From positions 186,001 to 250,000 of the forward strand of contig ML014113.1 in the NCBI GenBank assembly GCA_003615045.1: DNA of 64,000 nt, given 5' to 3'. Source of the stretch: Caulochytrium protostelioides. Lineage: Eukaryota; Chytridiomycota; Caulochytriomycetes; Caulochytriales; Caulochytriaceae. Numbering within the stretch: the first letter of the stretch is position 1; every line of letters starts with the position of its first letter. Below the pieces are notes generated by a model. It made no database searches. It had not been told where the DNA came from and saw only the letters and a list, made by a program, of their open reading frames with translations. The position numbers and the translations under genes were made by a program. Below are positions 20,823 to 29,608 of the stretch, one piece after another.

Positions 20823-21536
20823 GATGGCGGATCCGATGCGTGGCCAGGCGGCGGCGGCGGCCGTCGGGACACGAGCTCGCCCGTCACCCAGCGCGGGCCG
20901 CCGCGGTGCTGAGGCGTCCCCCGGGACCAGGACGGGACGACGACAGGTCGGCTCCGAGCCGACCGCTGCGGCCGTTCCCGTCGCCCGGGATCCAGAGGCA
21001 GTGTGGCGGCGCCGCGCCGCCTCCGGGCCGTCCGGCGGGTGCTGGCGCTGCTCCGCTGGCCTCCCATCCGATCCCATCGATGGCCGGCCGCCCGGCCGGG
21101 TGGCCGCCGCCGCCGCCGCCGCCGGCGTTCCCACGGCCGAGGGCCGCGTTCCCAGCCGTCCATGGCCGCGGCGACGGACCGCCGCGCAGCGCTGGGACGG
21201 CGGCTGGGAGGGCCCGCTCGACCGCGCACGACGGGCGCATGGCGTCGACCCGTCGGCAGTGAGCGCGCGGGCTTCGCGCGTTCGCCCAGGAGGGGCGGCT
21301 TCGCGCCGCGGGTCGGTGGCAGCGCGGCGGCAGGCGAGCGCCGCGAGGCGCTTCCCGTCGCTCAGGCGCCGCGGGCCCAGCACGACCACCCGGCGGCGGT
21401 GGCGCCGGACGGCGCCGACGGCCGCTGGACCGAGCGCGCAGCGCGCGGGCCGTCTAATTTGGGGGCGGAGGCGTCCCGCCGCTCGGACAGGACGGCCGCG
21501 GCGACGCGGGGCAGCGCCCTTCCCCAGCGCCCGAGT

Positions 21537-21570
<34 letters not shown>

Positions 21571-21583
21571 CGCCCATCGCCCA
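21537..21583. repeat. GCCGTC hexamer then CATCGCC repeat
   Basis: About four GCCGTC units followed by two or three CATCGCC units in noncoding sequence. Confidence 0.8.
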
Positions 21584-21915
21584 CGCGGATCCGTGTGCTC
21601 CCAGGATCGGTGGAGATCCGGCGCCTCCGACAGGCAAAGCATGAGGCGGCATGGCCGTGGGGCCCGGTGGGACGGCGCCAATCGCATGCGGTCGGGAGGG
21701 TTCCATCGACCCGTCGACGAGTCATCGATCGTCTTGATCGATAGGCTTCCAGTCGTTGGGATTGGCTCGAAACGGTACTTCGACAGACGGGTCGATAGGG
21801 GGACTGGCCGAGTCCGTATCCATTCGTGTAACGGCTGCGTCGTGCTGAATCGCGATGCATCGCTGTCCCCATCATCGAATGCGGAGCCTGGGCGACGGCG
21901 GATAACGTTTCACCG

Positions 21916-21960
21916 CCAGGCCAGGCCAGGCCAGGCCAGGCCAGGCCAGGCCAGGCCAGG
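21916..21960. repeat. CCAGG pentanucleotide microsatellite
   Basis: Nine perfect CCAGG units. An 18-bp repeat (CGACCAAGCGAGCGAGGC, about two copies) follows at 21975-22015. Confidence 0.95.
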
Positions 21961-22089
21961 CGCGACCGGCGACCAAGCGACCAAGCGAGCGAGGCGACCA
22001 AGCGAGCGAGGCGACGCGGCAAGGGGCCACCGTTCCTCGGAGCAGCGCTCAGCGAGTGGGAACGCTGCGCCCGATGATACGTTGGCTAC

Positions 22090-22144
22090 CCTTTCCTTTT
22101 CCTTTTCCTTTTCTTTTGCTTTATCCTTTATCCTTTGCTTTTTC
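22090..22144. repeat. Pyrimidine tract with CCTTTT units
   Basis: A strand-asymmetric C/T run with repeated CCTTTT and TTATCC units, about 830 bp upstream of the small membrane protein's start. Confidence 0.8.
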
Positions 22145-22908
22145 GTTGCGTTGCGTGGTGCAAGCACCGCGCACAGCCGTGCGCGCACCTAGTGACGGGC
22201 ACGGGGAAAGGAGCAGCAGCGGCGGCGGCGGCGGCGACCTTCACGCGCTGTCGCGCCAGAAGCCGCACAGCGGCTGGCCGATGGCTCCAGGGGCGGCAAG
22301 GAGCGGCGGCGGCGGCGGCGGCGGCGGTCGCCCATGGCGGCCGCGGGCCTCTCGGCGTGGGTCGGAGCAGCGGCTTCGGCACTCACACCGGCGGCGGCAC
22401 GGACACCGGCGGCTCCGGCGGCACCGGCGGCCCCGGCGGCACCGGCGGCGGCGTCGCGGCCATCGTCCGTCCTGCCGCCGCTCCCGCGGCTTCCCATGCG
22501 CTGCTCCTCATGCCCCCCTCGCCCGTCCCCGTCGCCGTCCCCGGTGGGGAAGGGGAATCGTGTCGCCGGCCGGCAGAACGTGGGGCCGACACCGCCGCGC
22601 CCGCCGTCGAGGGCATGCGACAGCGGCGGCGGCGGGAAGAGTGCGGCGACCCTCGTGCATACCGTTTCATGGCCAAGACCATGGCGGCACCACGTTGTCG
22701 GCGGGACAGGAACGTGCTGGATGAAGTGCACCCGCAGGAGGCATGGCGGCGGGGCGAGCAGCTCCGTCGCGGAGCGACACGCATCCCCCCTGGCTGTCAC
22801 GCGGGTTCGACGTCCTCGCCCACAGCCGCCGTATCATTTCAGACGTGCCTCCCTCACCGTCGACATTGAGACGAGACGCCGTCTCTCGCTGCTGCCGCCA
22901 TTGGATCA

Positions 22909-22957
22909 TCCCTCTCTCCTTCTTTTTTCCCTCCCCGTTTTCCCTTCCCTTCCGCGT
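22909..22957 (+). promoter_or_regulatory. Pyrimidine-rich tract just upstream of a start codon
   Basis: An almost pure C/T tract ends about 15-20 bp before the ATG at 22973. In fungi such CT-rich boxes commonly precede transcription start sites. Inferred from position and composition only. Confidence 0.45.
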
Positions 22958-22972
22958 CAGCATTCAAGCACG

Positions 22973-23515
22973 ATGTCGAACACGGCGCCGGTCGGCATGG
23001 CCGCGACGACGCGTCAGCCGTTGCTGAACCCCACGTCGTGGGGCATCAACCCGAGCCCGGCGCCGCTGCCCGCCAACACGACCGTGGACCTCCCGAACTT
23101 TGTGCCCATGAACGCTACGCGGACGCATGAGCCGTCGTCGCGCTGGGAGGTGCCCATCGGCGCGGTCCGTGCCACGCCGCACATCGGCAACCTCGACCCC
23201 GGGTGGTCGATGGTGATCATCCTCGCGATTCTGCTCACGGTGCTCTCGCTGGTCGCGGCGTGCATCTTCTGGGCCGCGTTCCCGGCGGCCAACAAGCCCC
23301 TCAAGCCGTTCCACACGCTGCGCCGCCAGCTCGGCCGCGGCCGCAGCGTCAACGGCCCCGCCGGCCAGCACCACCAGCAGCAGCAGATGATGGAGCAGCA
23401 GGCACTGACCGGCCAGCCGCCCATGGGCGCCTACGGCGCCGCCCAGGGCGCTGGCATGCCGCCGATGGCCCAGAAGCCCATGCCGGGCATGCCGGTCCAC
23501 CCGTACAACGAGTAA
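22973..23515 (+). CDS. Small single-pass membrane protein, unknown
   Basis: A 180-residue protein with no recognised family. The N-terminal 79 residues carry two N-glycosylation sequons (NTT at 35, NAT at 47). One transmembrane helix (about 80-103, MVIILAILLTVLSLVAACIF) follows. The tail begins basic (KPLKPFHTLRRQLGRGR) and becomes Gln/Met/Gly/Pro-rich, ending MPGMPVHPYNE. The basic residues after the helix and the sequons before it predict N-out/C-in topology without a cleaved signal. ATG 22973 was chosen because it follows a CT-rich promoter-like tract. The frame is open further upstream, but that part is repeat-like. Confidence 0.7.
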   Translation: MSNTAPVGMAATTRQPLLNPTSWGINPSPAPLPANTTVDLPNFVPMNATRTHEPSSRWEVPIGAVRATPHIGNLDPGWSMVIILAILLTVLSLVAACIFWAAFPAANKPLKPFHTLRRQLGRGRSVNGPAGQHHQQQQMMEQQALTGQPPMGAYGAAQGAGMPPMAQKPMPGMPVHPYNE

Positions 23516-25097
23516 CGCGCGACGAGTCGACGTCCGGCGCGTGCTTGCCGACCGTGGTCTGGCGTCGTCCGCGGGGTCTGCCGCGCCTGGCGATGTGATG
23601 CCTCATGTTGTCTTTGTCGTTCCCCTCTCGCTTTCCCCTCTCCTTTCACATGGCGCCGGCACGCGCCCGTTCTTCTATTTATTCAATATTCTCCCGTTCT
23701 GTTGATGCTCCCAGAGATCGGACAAGACGGCCATCAGGAAGGCGCGAGCGGCTGGCGCATGCCCTTGCGCGACGCCTCTCGAACCCTCCCGCGGGACCTG
23801 CGCCAACGGACCCGGTCGCCGGGCCGGGAGCCTGGCTTGGTGCTGGGCGGTGGGTTCGAGCAGCAACGGGGCGCAGCAGCACCGGCGGCGGTGCCGAGCG
23901 TCGGCGTGAGCGCTTCTTCTTTGGTTCATGGGTTGCTGATCCGGGGTCGGCGCTCGATCGCTCGTGTCGGTGTTTGCCGCCGTCGCAGCCGCCATCTCCG
24001 GCTCGTTCGACCCGCCGCTTTCCATCGCTTCCATGGTTTGGTGACAGCGGAGTTTGATGCTCGTCGACGCTAGTGCCATGCTTCGACGTGAGACGGCACC
24101 CGTCGGACGGTCCATCAGTCCGACGGTGGCTCGTACGGGCTCGTGAGGGCCGGTAATAGGGCCGATATGACCCCTGACAGAGGGTGCTGCGCAGCAGCCG
24201 TCGGTCTCTCGAGAACCTCATGGTTCTCTCTCTCTCTCGCTCTCGCAGGTCCGCGTCGAAGCTCGGCCGTCGTGGCTTCTGAGGAGGTGCCCCCACTGTG
24301 CGGGGTGGACGGGCCAAGTAGGAAGCAAGCCCACTCCATCGCCGCTGCGACTGCTGCTGCTGCTGCTGCTGAGTTTCAGGGATCATCGCGCCCGACGTTC
24401 CCTCTGTTGCTCCTGGCCATTCTCGGCGCGGCCCGCAGTATGGAAGCTTCCCGCACGGGTGGCAGACGACGGAGGCCCACGATGCGCGCCGCGGGGGTCG
24501 CCAGGCCGTCTGCGCGCCGGCGCCGAGAGCGGTCGGCTGGCCCGAGGCCGACCTGCCCGGCGCCATCGGAGCTCCAAACGGCCGGTGGCGACCGGAGGCC
24601 GCTGTGGAGCAGCGAGGCGAGCGCCCGAGGATGCTCCGACATGCCCCGTTGGCGGGCGGCGAGGGTCCGTGCCCGCCGCTGGCGGCCGCCAGCAGCGGGC
24701 ACGGCGTCTGCCGGCCGGGTCGTGTGATGGATCCACGGGCGCTTGCAGGAAGCCCAGACGTTCACGGGCGCTCGCGATCCGTCAACGCTGCCGCCGCCGC
24801 CGCCGCCGCCGCCAAATGGATGCCGCTGGATGCCGCTGGCCGCCACCGCCAGGCGACGTGAACGCCTTCTGCAGCGCAACTGCAACGCAAGCGCCTGCGC
24901 TCGACGGGCCGATGCGCTCCCCGCTCCCGCCTTCTCGACTCGTGGCTGTTGTGCGGATGCTGGCGCTTCATGGTGGTGGCATCGCGACCCCCCGCGCATG
25001 GTTGCTGCCTTCGGGTCCCTTGCCTTCCACGTCTGTTGTTCTCGCATGAGGCTGAGGCCGTTCCTCCTCTTGCGAGCGCTGCCCATCGTACTGGTAC

Positions 25098-25157
25098 CCG
25101 CAAACACGCGCAAACATCCGCAAATATCCGCAAACATCCGCATATACCCGCAAACAC
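25098..25157. repeat. 10-bp minisatellite (CCGCAAACAT)
   Basis: Six head-to-tail units of CCGCAAACAT with one to three substitutions each. Confidence 0.9.
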
Positions 25158-25161
25158 CCGC

Positions 25162-25221
25162 CATAGACCTGCCCATAGACCTGCCCATAGACCCGCCCAT
25201 AGACCCGCCCATAGACCCGCA
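25162..25221. repeat. 12-bp minisatellite (CATAGACCCGCC)
   Basis: Five head-to-tail units; the first two carry CCTGCC and the rest CCCGCC. It abuts the 10-bp minisatellite and shares its CCGC core. Confidence 0.9.
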
Positions 25222-25643
25222 TACCTCCGCCCCGCCGCTGCTTCACCTCCCGGAGCAGGTCGGCATGAGCACGGCCGTCCCGCTTGCAAGCATCAAGCCA
25301 TCTCAAAGGGCGTTCTGGTGGACTTGAGTGCGCGTGAACTTCGTACTCAGCATAAAAAGAACTGCCTCCGCTCGGCTGTAGGGTGTGCCAGCGCTGGCTC
25401 GTCGCCGATCTTCGAACCGGCGTCCCTCAGGTCTCGGGCCCCGGGCCCCGGGCGGGTCCACGTGGTGTTGAGGTGGCATGTCCCGGATTCCCCCGAAGAA
25501 GATCCGGTCAGCCCATCGCCCGCACCTCGTCTAACCTATCCCGACCCCGCGGTCCTCCATCGCGCATCTACAGGGACGGACTCACAGATTTGACACGGGC
25601 GCTTTGCTTCATACTTTTGCTGCACCCGTGTTGCGTCGCCGTC

Positions 25644-26522
25644 ATGGGGATCTCGCCGCATGCCGCCCACGTGGGCTCCGAAGTCTGCAGCTACTTCAGT
25701 CTCGTGCTGTGGTCGTTCCAGCTGCTGCCGCAGGCTTACAGCTTGTGGCAGCAGAAGCGGCAGGGCGCCTTTAGCGTGGCCATGACGGCGATCTGGATCT
25801 TCTGGGTCCCCTTCTTCGGGTCCACCTCGTTTGCCCTCGACTTGCCCATCGCGCTGCTGATCCAGCCCCAGATCTTTGCGCTCTGCGGGTTTCTCTGCAT
25901 CGGGCTCGCGTGGCACTATGAGCCCCGGTACGGCCTGACGACGCGCGCGCGCAACGTGGCGGCGATCTGCGTGCTCATTGCGCTGACCGGCGGCCTCGAG
26001 TACGCGCTCTATGTCGCCTGCCGGCGGGGGCCGCCCGCCGTCACGCAGGCCTTCGGCTACCTGAGCGTGGTCATCCTCGTGGGCGGCTTCGTGCCGCAGT
26101 ACGTCGCCGTCATCCGCGCCCGCAGCACCTACGGCCTCGCGCGCTCGTTCCTTGTCGTGGACATGGCCGGCGGCATGTTTGCCGTTGCGACCCTCGCGCT
26201 GGCCACGGCCGCCACGGCCAAGCCGATCGACCCGGCGGCCATGGTCAACTATGCGCTCGTGATGCTGTGTGACGCGGTGCTGCTGCTCCTCACGTTCATC
26301 TGGCCCCACGACGCGCCGCCCGGCGTGTCGAACCGCGACGGCACCGCTCATAGCGACGACGCGGCCACCGCCCGCAGCACCGACATCCTGGATCTCGAAG
26401 CCGCTGACGACGCGAAGAAGTATGAAGACCGCTCGGGCCGGTGGAACGGCCCCGACGTCGACAAATGCGCCTCCCAAGCCACCTTGATGGTCGCGTCGGT
26501 CGAGGCCGAGGAACAGGTCTAG
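25644..26522 (+). CDS. PQ-loop repeat membrane protein
   Basis: A 292-residue, roughly seven-helix protein of the PQ-loop (MtN3/cystinosin-like) group. The first PQ motif is in SFQLLPQAYSLWQQKRQGAF (residues 24-43), and the second is in GGFVPQYVAVIRARSTYGLA. Between and after them are hydrophobic segments such as AVAAICVLIAL-type and MVNYALVMLCDAVLLLLTFI. The C-terminal 65 residues are acidic and hydrophilic. Family members export basic amino acids or cystine from vacuoles or act as cargo receptors; the substrate cannot be read here. ATG 25644 (MGISPHAAHV) is the first ATG in a frame that is otherwise open upstream. Confidence 0.85.
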   Translation: MGISPHAAHVGSEVCSYFSLVLWSFQLLPQAYSLWQQKRQGAFSVAMTAIWIFWVPFFGSTSFALDLPIALLIQPQIFALCGFLCIGLAWHYEPRYGLTTRARNVAAICVLIALTGGLEYALYVACRRGPPAVTQAFGYLSVVILVGGFVPQYVAVIRARSTYGLARSFLVVDMAGGMFAVATLALATAATAKPIDPAAMVNYALVMLCDAVLLLLTFIWPHDAPPGVSNRDGTAHSDDAATARSTDILDLEAADDAKKYEDRSGRWNGPDVDKCASQATLMVASVEAEEQV

Positions 26523-27275
26523 TCCGTGCCTTCCGTCTGCTCCGTCTCTGCTCGGCAGGCGCCGCGATGCGATGCCACCGCTTTCCTGGTTGGGTGAGCG
26601 GCGATACCCGCGCATCGCCCCGATTCTCTTCCTCGCTTGTACCTCCTCGATTTCCGTATTCCTAGACAACGCCCCGGTGGGCGGGACGATCCACCGAACC
26701 AAGTATTTTCACGCGGGTCAGGGATCGTCAAAACATCGCGCGGGCTGGTGCGACGTGGTGAAAAGGCGCCTCGCGCCTTCTTTGCTTTCCGAGGAAGCGG
26801 AGGGCTGCGGGGGCTGCGGAGGGCTCGGGAAGGGTGGCGGCGTCCGCCTCGGTGTGGGCCCGTCGTCCCGCCGTGCCACCACCGCCAGCGACGCGACACT
26901 CACTCGCGTGAGCCTTCGGCTTCGTGTTGGCGAAGAGACGCGTTCTGGCACAACGTCCGGCGGCGGCGGTCCAGGGACAACGCGCCACGTGGCCGCCGCA
27001 CGTGGCATCCGACGACGGGCCGAAGCCGCGGTTGTGCGAGGCCGTATGGCCGATTGGGCCTGTCACCATATCCGGTCCATGGATCCGTTCATCCAGCGCC
27101 GTCGTGATCCGGTTCTTGATCCCTTGCGCTTCCATCGCGGTTGCGCCCGTCTCCTGCGCCTATCGCGCGCGCAAAGTCCGCACCGTCGTCTTGCTGCCCG
27201 GCTGCGATCACGCCGTCGGCAGCATCGACAGTATCAGCAGCCCTGGCATCATTCGCGTCGGCCGCACCGACCGTA
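26523..27275. other. Intergenic region between PQ-loop gene and Tah18 homologue
   Basis: About 750 bp with no recognised gene. It should hold the 3' end of the PQ-loop transcript and the promoter of the diflavin reductase. Confidence 0.5.
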
Positions 27276-29408
27276 ATGCAGGGTCCCGATCCCACGTCAG
27301 CGGCCACGGCCGCCGTTGCCGCCACCACTACCACCGCGGGGATACCCAGCGTCCCGAGTGAATCGCCGACCGCCGCCGCGCCGCCCGCGCCGCCTCCGGC
27401 CGCTCAATCAGGATCATCGCCCGTGTCGCCCTCGTCAGCAGAGACCGTCCCCGCAGAGCGCGAGCTCTTGATCCTGTACGCGTCCGAGACAGGCACGGCG
27501 GCGGATGTGGCGGCGCGCCTGGCGCGGCAAGCGCGGCGGCACCGTCTCCGCCCCCACGTGGCGGCGCTCGATGCCTTCGACAAGTCCCGGCTGCCCGACG
27601 CCGGGCTGGCGCTGTTTGTGATCGCCACGTGCGGCATGGGCGATGCCCCCGCGAACATGCGCCGGTTCTGGCAGTTCCTGATGCGCCGCGCCTTGCCCGC
27701 CGACGCGCTCCGCGGCCTCGCGTACGGCGTCTTTGGTCTCGGCGACAGCTCGTATCCGCACTTCAACTACGCTGCGAAGCGGCTCCACAAGCGGCTCGCG
27801 CAGCTCGGCGCGCACGCCGTGGTCGACCGCGGCGACGGCGACGACCAGCACTTTCTCGGGCTCGACGGCGCCCTCGGGCCGTGGCAGACGGCGTTCTGGC
27901 AGGCCGCCGTTCGTCGGGCCCACGTGCCCGTCCGCGACATCCTCCCGGACACGGTCGTGCTGCCCCCCGTGGTCGCCGTCCAGCTCGATTCGACGCGGGA
28001 CGCGCCGCCCCCATCATCACCAACCGATTCGGCGTCGGTGCCGCCGCCGCCACCACCACCAATACCCGATGACGGCGTCTCGCCGTCCTCGCCCGCCGCC
28101 GCGTGCGGTCCCGGCACGGTGTGGGCGACGCTGACCCACAACACGCGCATCACGCCGGCATCGCATTTCCAGGACACGCGTCTGCTCACGCTCGCACTGC
28201 CCACGGACGCACCGGCGCATCTGCCGGGCGACGTGCTGGTGGTGCAGCCCGAGAACCCGGCGGCCCGCGTCGACGCGTTCCTCGCGCTCTGCGGATGGAC
28301 CGACCTCGCGGACCAGCCGGTCGCCCTCGTGCCCGAGCCGGGGCTCGCCGCGGGCGCGCGCGCCAATCCGTTCGGGGTCCCGCCGCTCGTCCCGGCCGTC
28401 CTTGCGAGCCCGTCCGCGCGCACTCTGCGCGGGCTCTGCCGGTTCCTGGACTTCGACGGGCGTCCGCCGCGATACTTCTTCCAGCTGCTCGCGTCGTTCG
28501 CAACCGACGAGATGCACCGCGAGAAGCTGGCGGAGTTCGCCAGTCCCGAGGGCCAGGACGAGCTCCAGATCTACTGTTACCGTCTGCGCCGTACCGCGGC
28601 CGAGGTCCTCGCCGACTTCCCGTCCGTCCGCGTGCCGCTCGCGTATGCGGTCGAGCTGTTCGGGATCATCCGGCCGCGCCACTTCTCGATCGCGTCCGCG
28701 CCGCATCCGCCCATGCCGCTTGCGCCTGCCACCGCCACCGCCCAGGATCCGCGCTACCGCACTCTCGACCTGCTCGTCGCCATCGTGCACTACCGCACGC
28801 GCCTCAGCGTGCCCCGCGAAGGCGTCTGCACCCGCTGGCTCGCTGCCCTCGAGCCCGGCGCGCGGCTCCAGGCCGCCGTGCTCCGCGGGACGCTGGCCAT
28901 CCGCCCGCCGACCGCGCGCCGCGTTGTACTGATCGGCACCGGCACCGGTCTCGCGCCGCTCCGGGGGTTCGTCCAGGCCCTCACCGTTGGCGCCGCGGGG
29001 CAGCCCGACCGCCACACGGCTTCGACGCCGCCCATGAAGCCGCCGGTCCTCCTCCACGGCGGGCGCAACCGCGCCGCCGATGCCTACGATGCGGCGGCGT
29101 TCGCTACTCTCGCCGACCGCGGCGCGCTCGTCTACTGGACCGCGCACTCCCGCGACGGCGCCGACGACGCGCCCAAGGTGTACGTGCAGCACGTGATCGA
29201 GCAGAAGGCCGCCGCCATGTGGGAGTACCTCGAGACGGACCAGGCCTGCGTGATGCTGTGCGGGTCTGCCGGGCAGATGCCGCGCGACGTCCGCGCCGCG
29301 CTCGTCCAAGTCGTTGTCGTCGCGGGCGGCCGCACCCCCGACGATGCCGAGGCCTATATTGCCGAGATGGAGCGTACCAAGCGGCTGCAGCAGGAGTGCT
29401 GGAGCTGA
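27276..29408 (+). CDS. TAH18: NADPH-dependent diflavin reductase Tah18/NDOR1
   Basis: A 710-residue cytosolic enzyme that passes NADPH electrons through FAD and FMN to Dre2 at the start of cytosolic Fe-S protein assembly. The order is: Ala/Pro-rich leader (1-60); flavodoxin-like FMN domain at about 62-210 (LLILYASETGTAADVA, VIATCGMGDAP, GLGDSSYPHFNYAAK); a Pro-rich linker; an FAD domain with RHFSIASAPH (about residue 468); and an NADPH domain with IGTGTGLAPLRGF (about 553) and a C-terminal aromatic stack ending QQECWS. Cytochrome P450 reductase is excluded by the absence of a membrane anchor and by the NDOR1-like ending. The ATG at 27276 is the first in frame. Confidence 0.92.
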   Translation: MQGPDPTSAATAAVAATTTTAGIPSVPSESPTAAAPPAPPPAAQSGSSPVSPSSAETVPAERELLILYASETGTAADVAARLARQARRHRLRPHVAALDAFDKSRLPDAGLALFVIATCGMGDAPANMRRFWQFLMRRALPADALRGLAYGVFGLGDSSYPHFNYAAKRLHKRLAQLGAHAVVDRGDGDDQHFLGLDGALGPWQTAFWQAAVRRAHVPVRDILPDTVVLPPVVAVQLDSTRDAPPPSSPTDSASVPPPPPPPIPDDGVSPSSPAAACGPGTVWATLTHNTRITPASHFQDTRLLTLALPTDAPAHLPGDVLVVQPENPAARVDAFLALCGWTDLADQPVALVPEPGLAAGARANPFGVPPLVPAVLASPSARTLRGLCRFLDFDGRPPRYFFQLLASFATDEMHREKLAEFASPEGQDELQIYCYRLRRTAAEVLADFPSVRVPLAYAVELFGIIRPRHFSIASAPHPPMPLAPATATAQDPRYRTLDLLVAIVHYRTRLSVPREGVCTRWLAALEPGARLQAAVLRGTLAIRPPTARRVVLIGTGTGLAPLRGFVQALTVGAAGQPDRHTASTPPMKPPVLLHGGRNRAADAYDAAAFATLADRGALVYWTAHSRDGADDAPKVYVQHVIEQKAAAMWEYLETDQACVMLCGSAGQMPRDVRAALVQVVVVAGGRTPDDAEAYIAEMERTKRLQQECWS

Positions 29409-29608
29409 ACTCCTTCAACCCCCCCATCGCTGCGGTGCTGCCCGCCAGGCGTTGTCGCGGCGATATCGCGCACGCTCTCTGGTATCATCCTATGTACATA
29501 GTCAAATTAAACGCGTAGACTACCCTGTGCGCTCGAGTCACCCATCATGGCCAGACGAGGTTGGGGAGGCGGTCGATCGTCGACCGTTGACCTTCGCCGG
29601 CCAAGCGA
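29409..29608. other. Short convergent intergenic region
   Basis: Two hundred base pairs separate the stops of the diflavin reductase (+) and the S2P-like protease (-). An AT-rich stretch at 29485-29515 (TATGTACATAGTCAAATTAA) may serve 3' end formation for the plus-strand gene. Confidence 0.5.

Larger units (their letters stand above)
20081..22972. other. Divergent intergenic region, repeat-rich
   Basis: About 2.9 kb between the GH16 gene (-) and the small membrane protein (+). It has several blocks of simple sequence (20696-20822, 21537-21583, 21916-21960, 21975-22015, 22090-22144), listed separately where notable. No open frame shows a recognisable domain. Confidence 0.55.
23516..25643. other. 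Intergenic region without recognised genes
   Basis: About 2.1 kb between two plus-strand genes. A run of CTG/CTC units lies at about 24350-24371, and two adjacent minisatellites lie at 25098-25221. Open frames on either strand (for example 23679-24566 minus) show no domain and look like composition artefacts. Confidence 0.5.

Noticed and set aside
20280-22022. 580-codon minus-strand frame in the GH16 upstream region
   Set aside because: It runs through CCAGG, GCCGTC and CCTG repeats, and the product is repeat-derived (GLAWP, ASRQAGQ). No homology was recognised.
22334-22972. In-frame upstream extension of the small membrane protein
   Set aside because: The frame is open but encodes Ala-Pro repeats and a translated pyrimidine tract that looks like promoter or 5' UTR, so the ATG at 22973 is preferred.
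25400-25425. TTCGAACC string resembling a tRNA T-arm
   Set aside because: The flanking bases do not complete a B box, and no matching A box or acceptor stem could be found.
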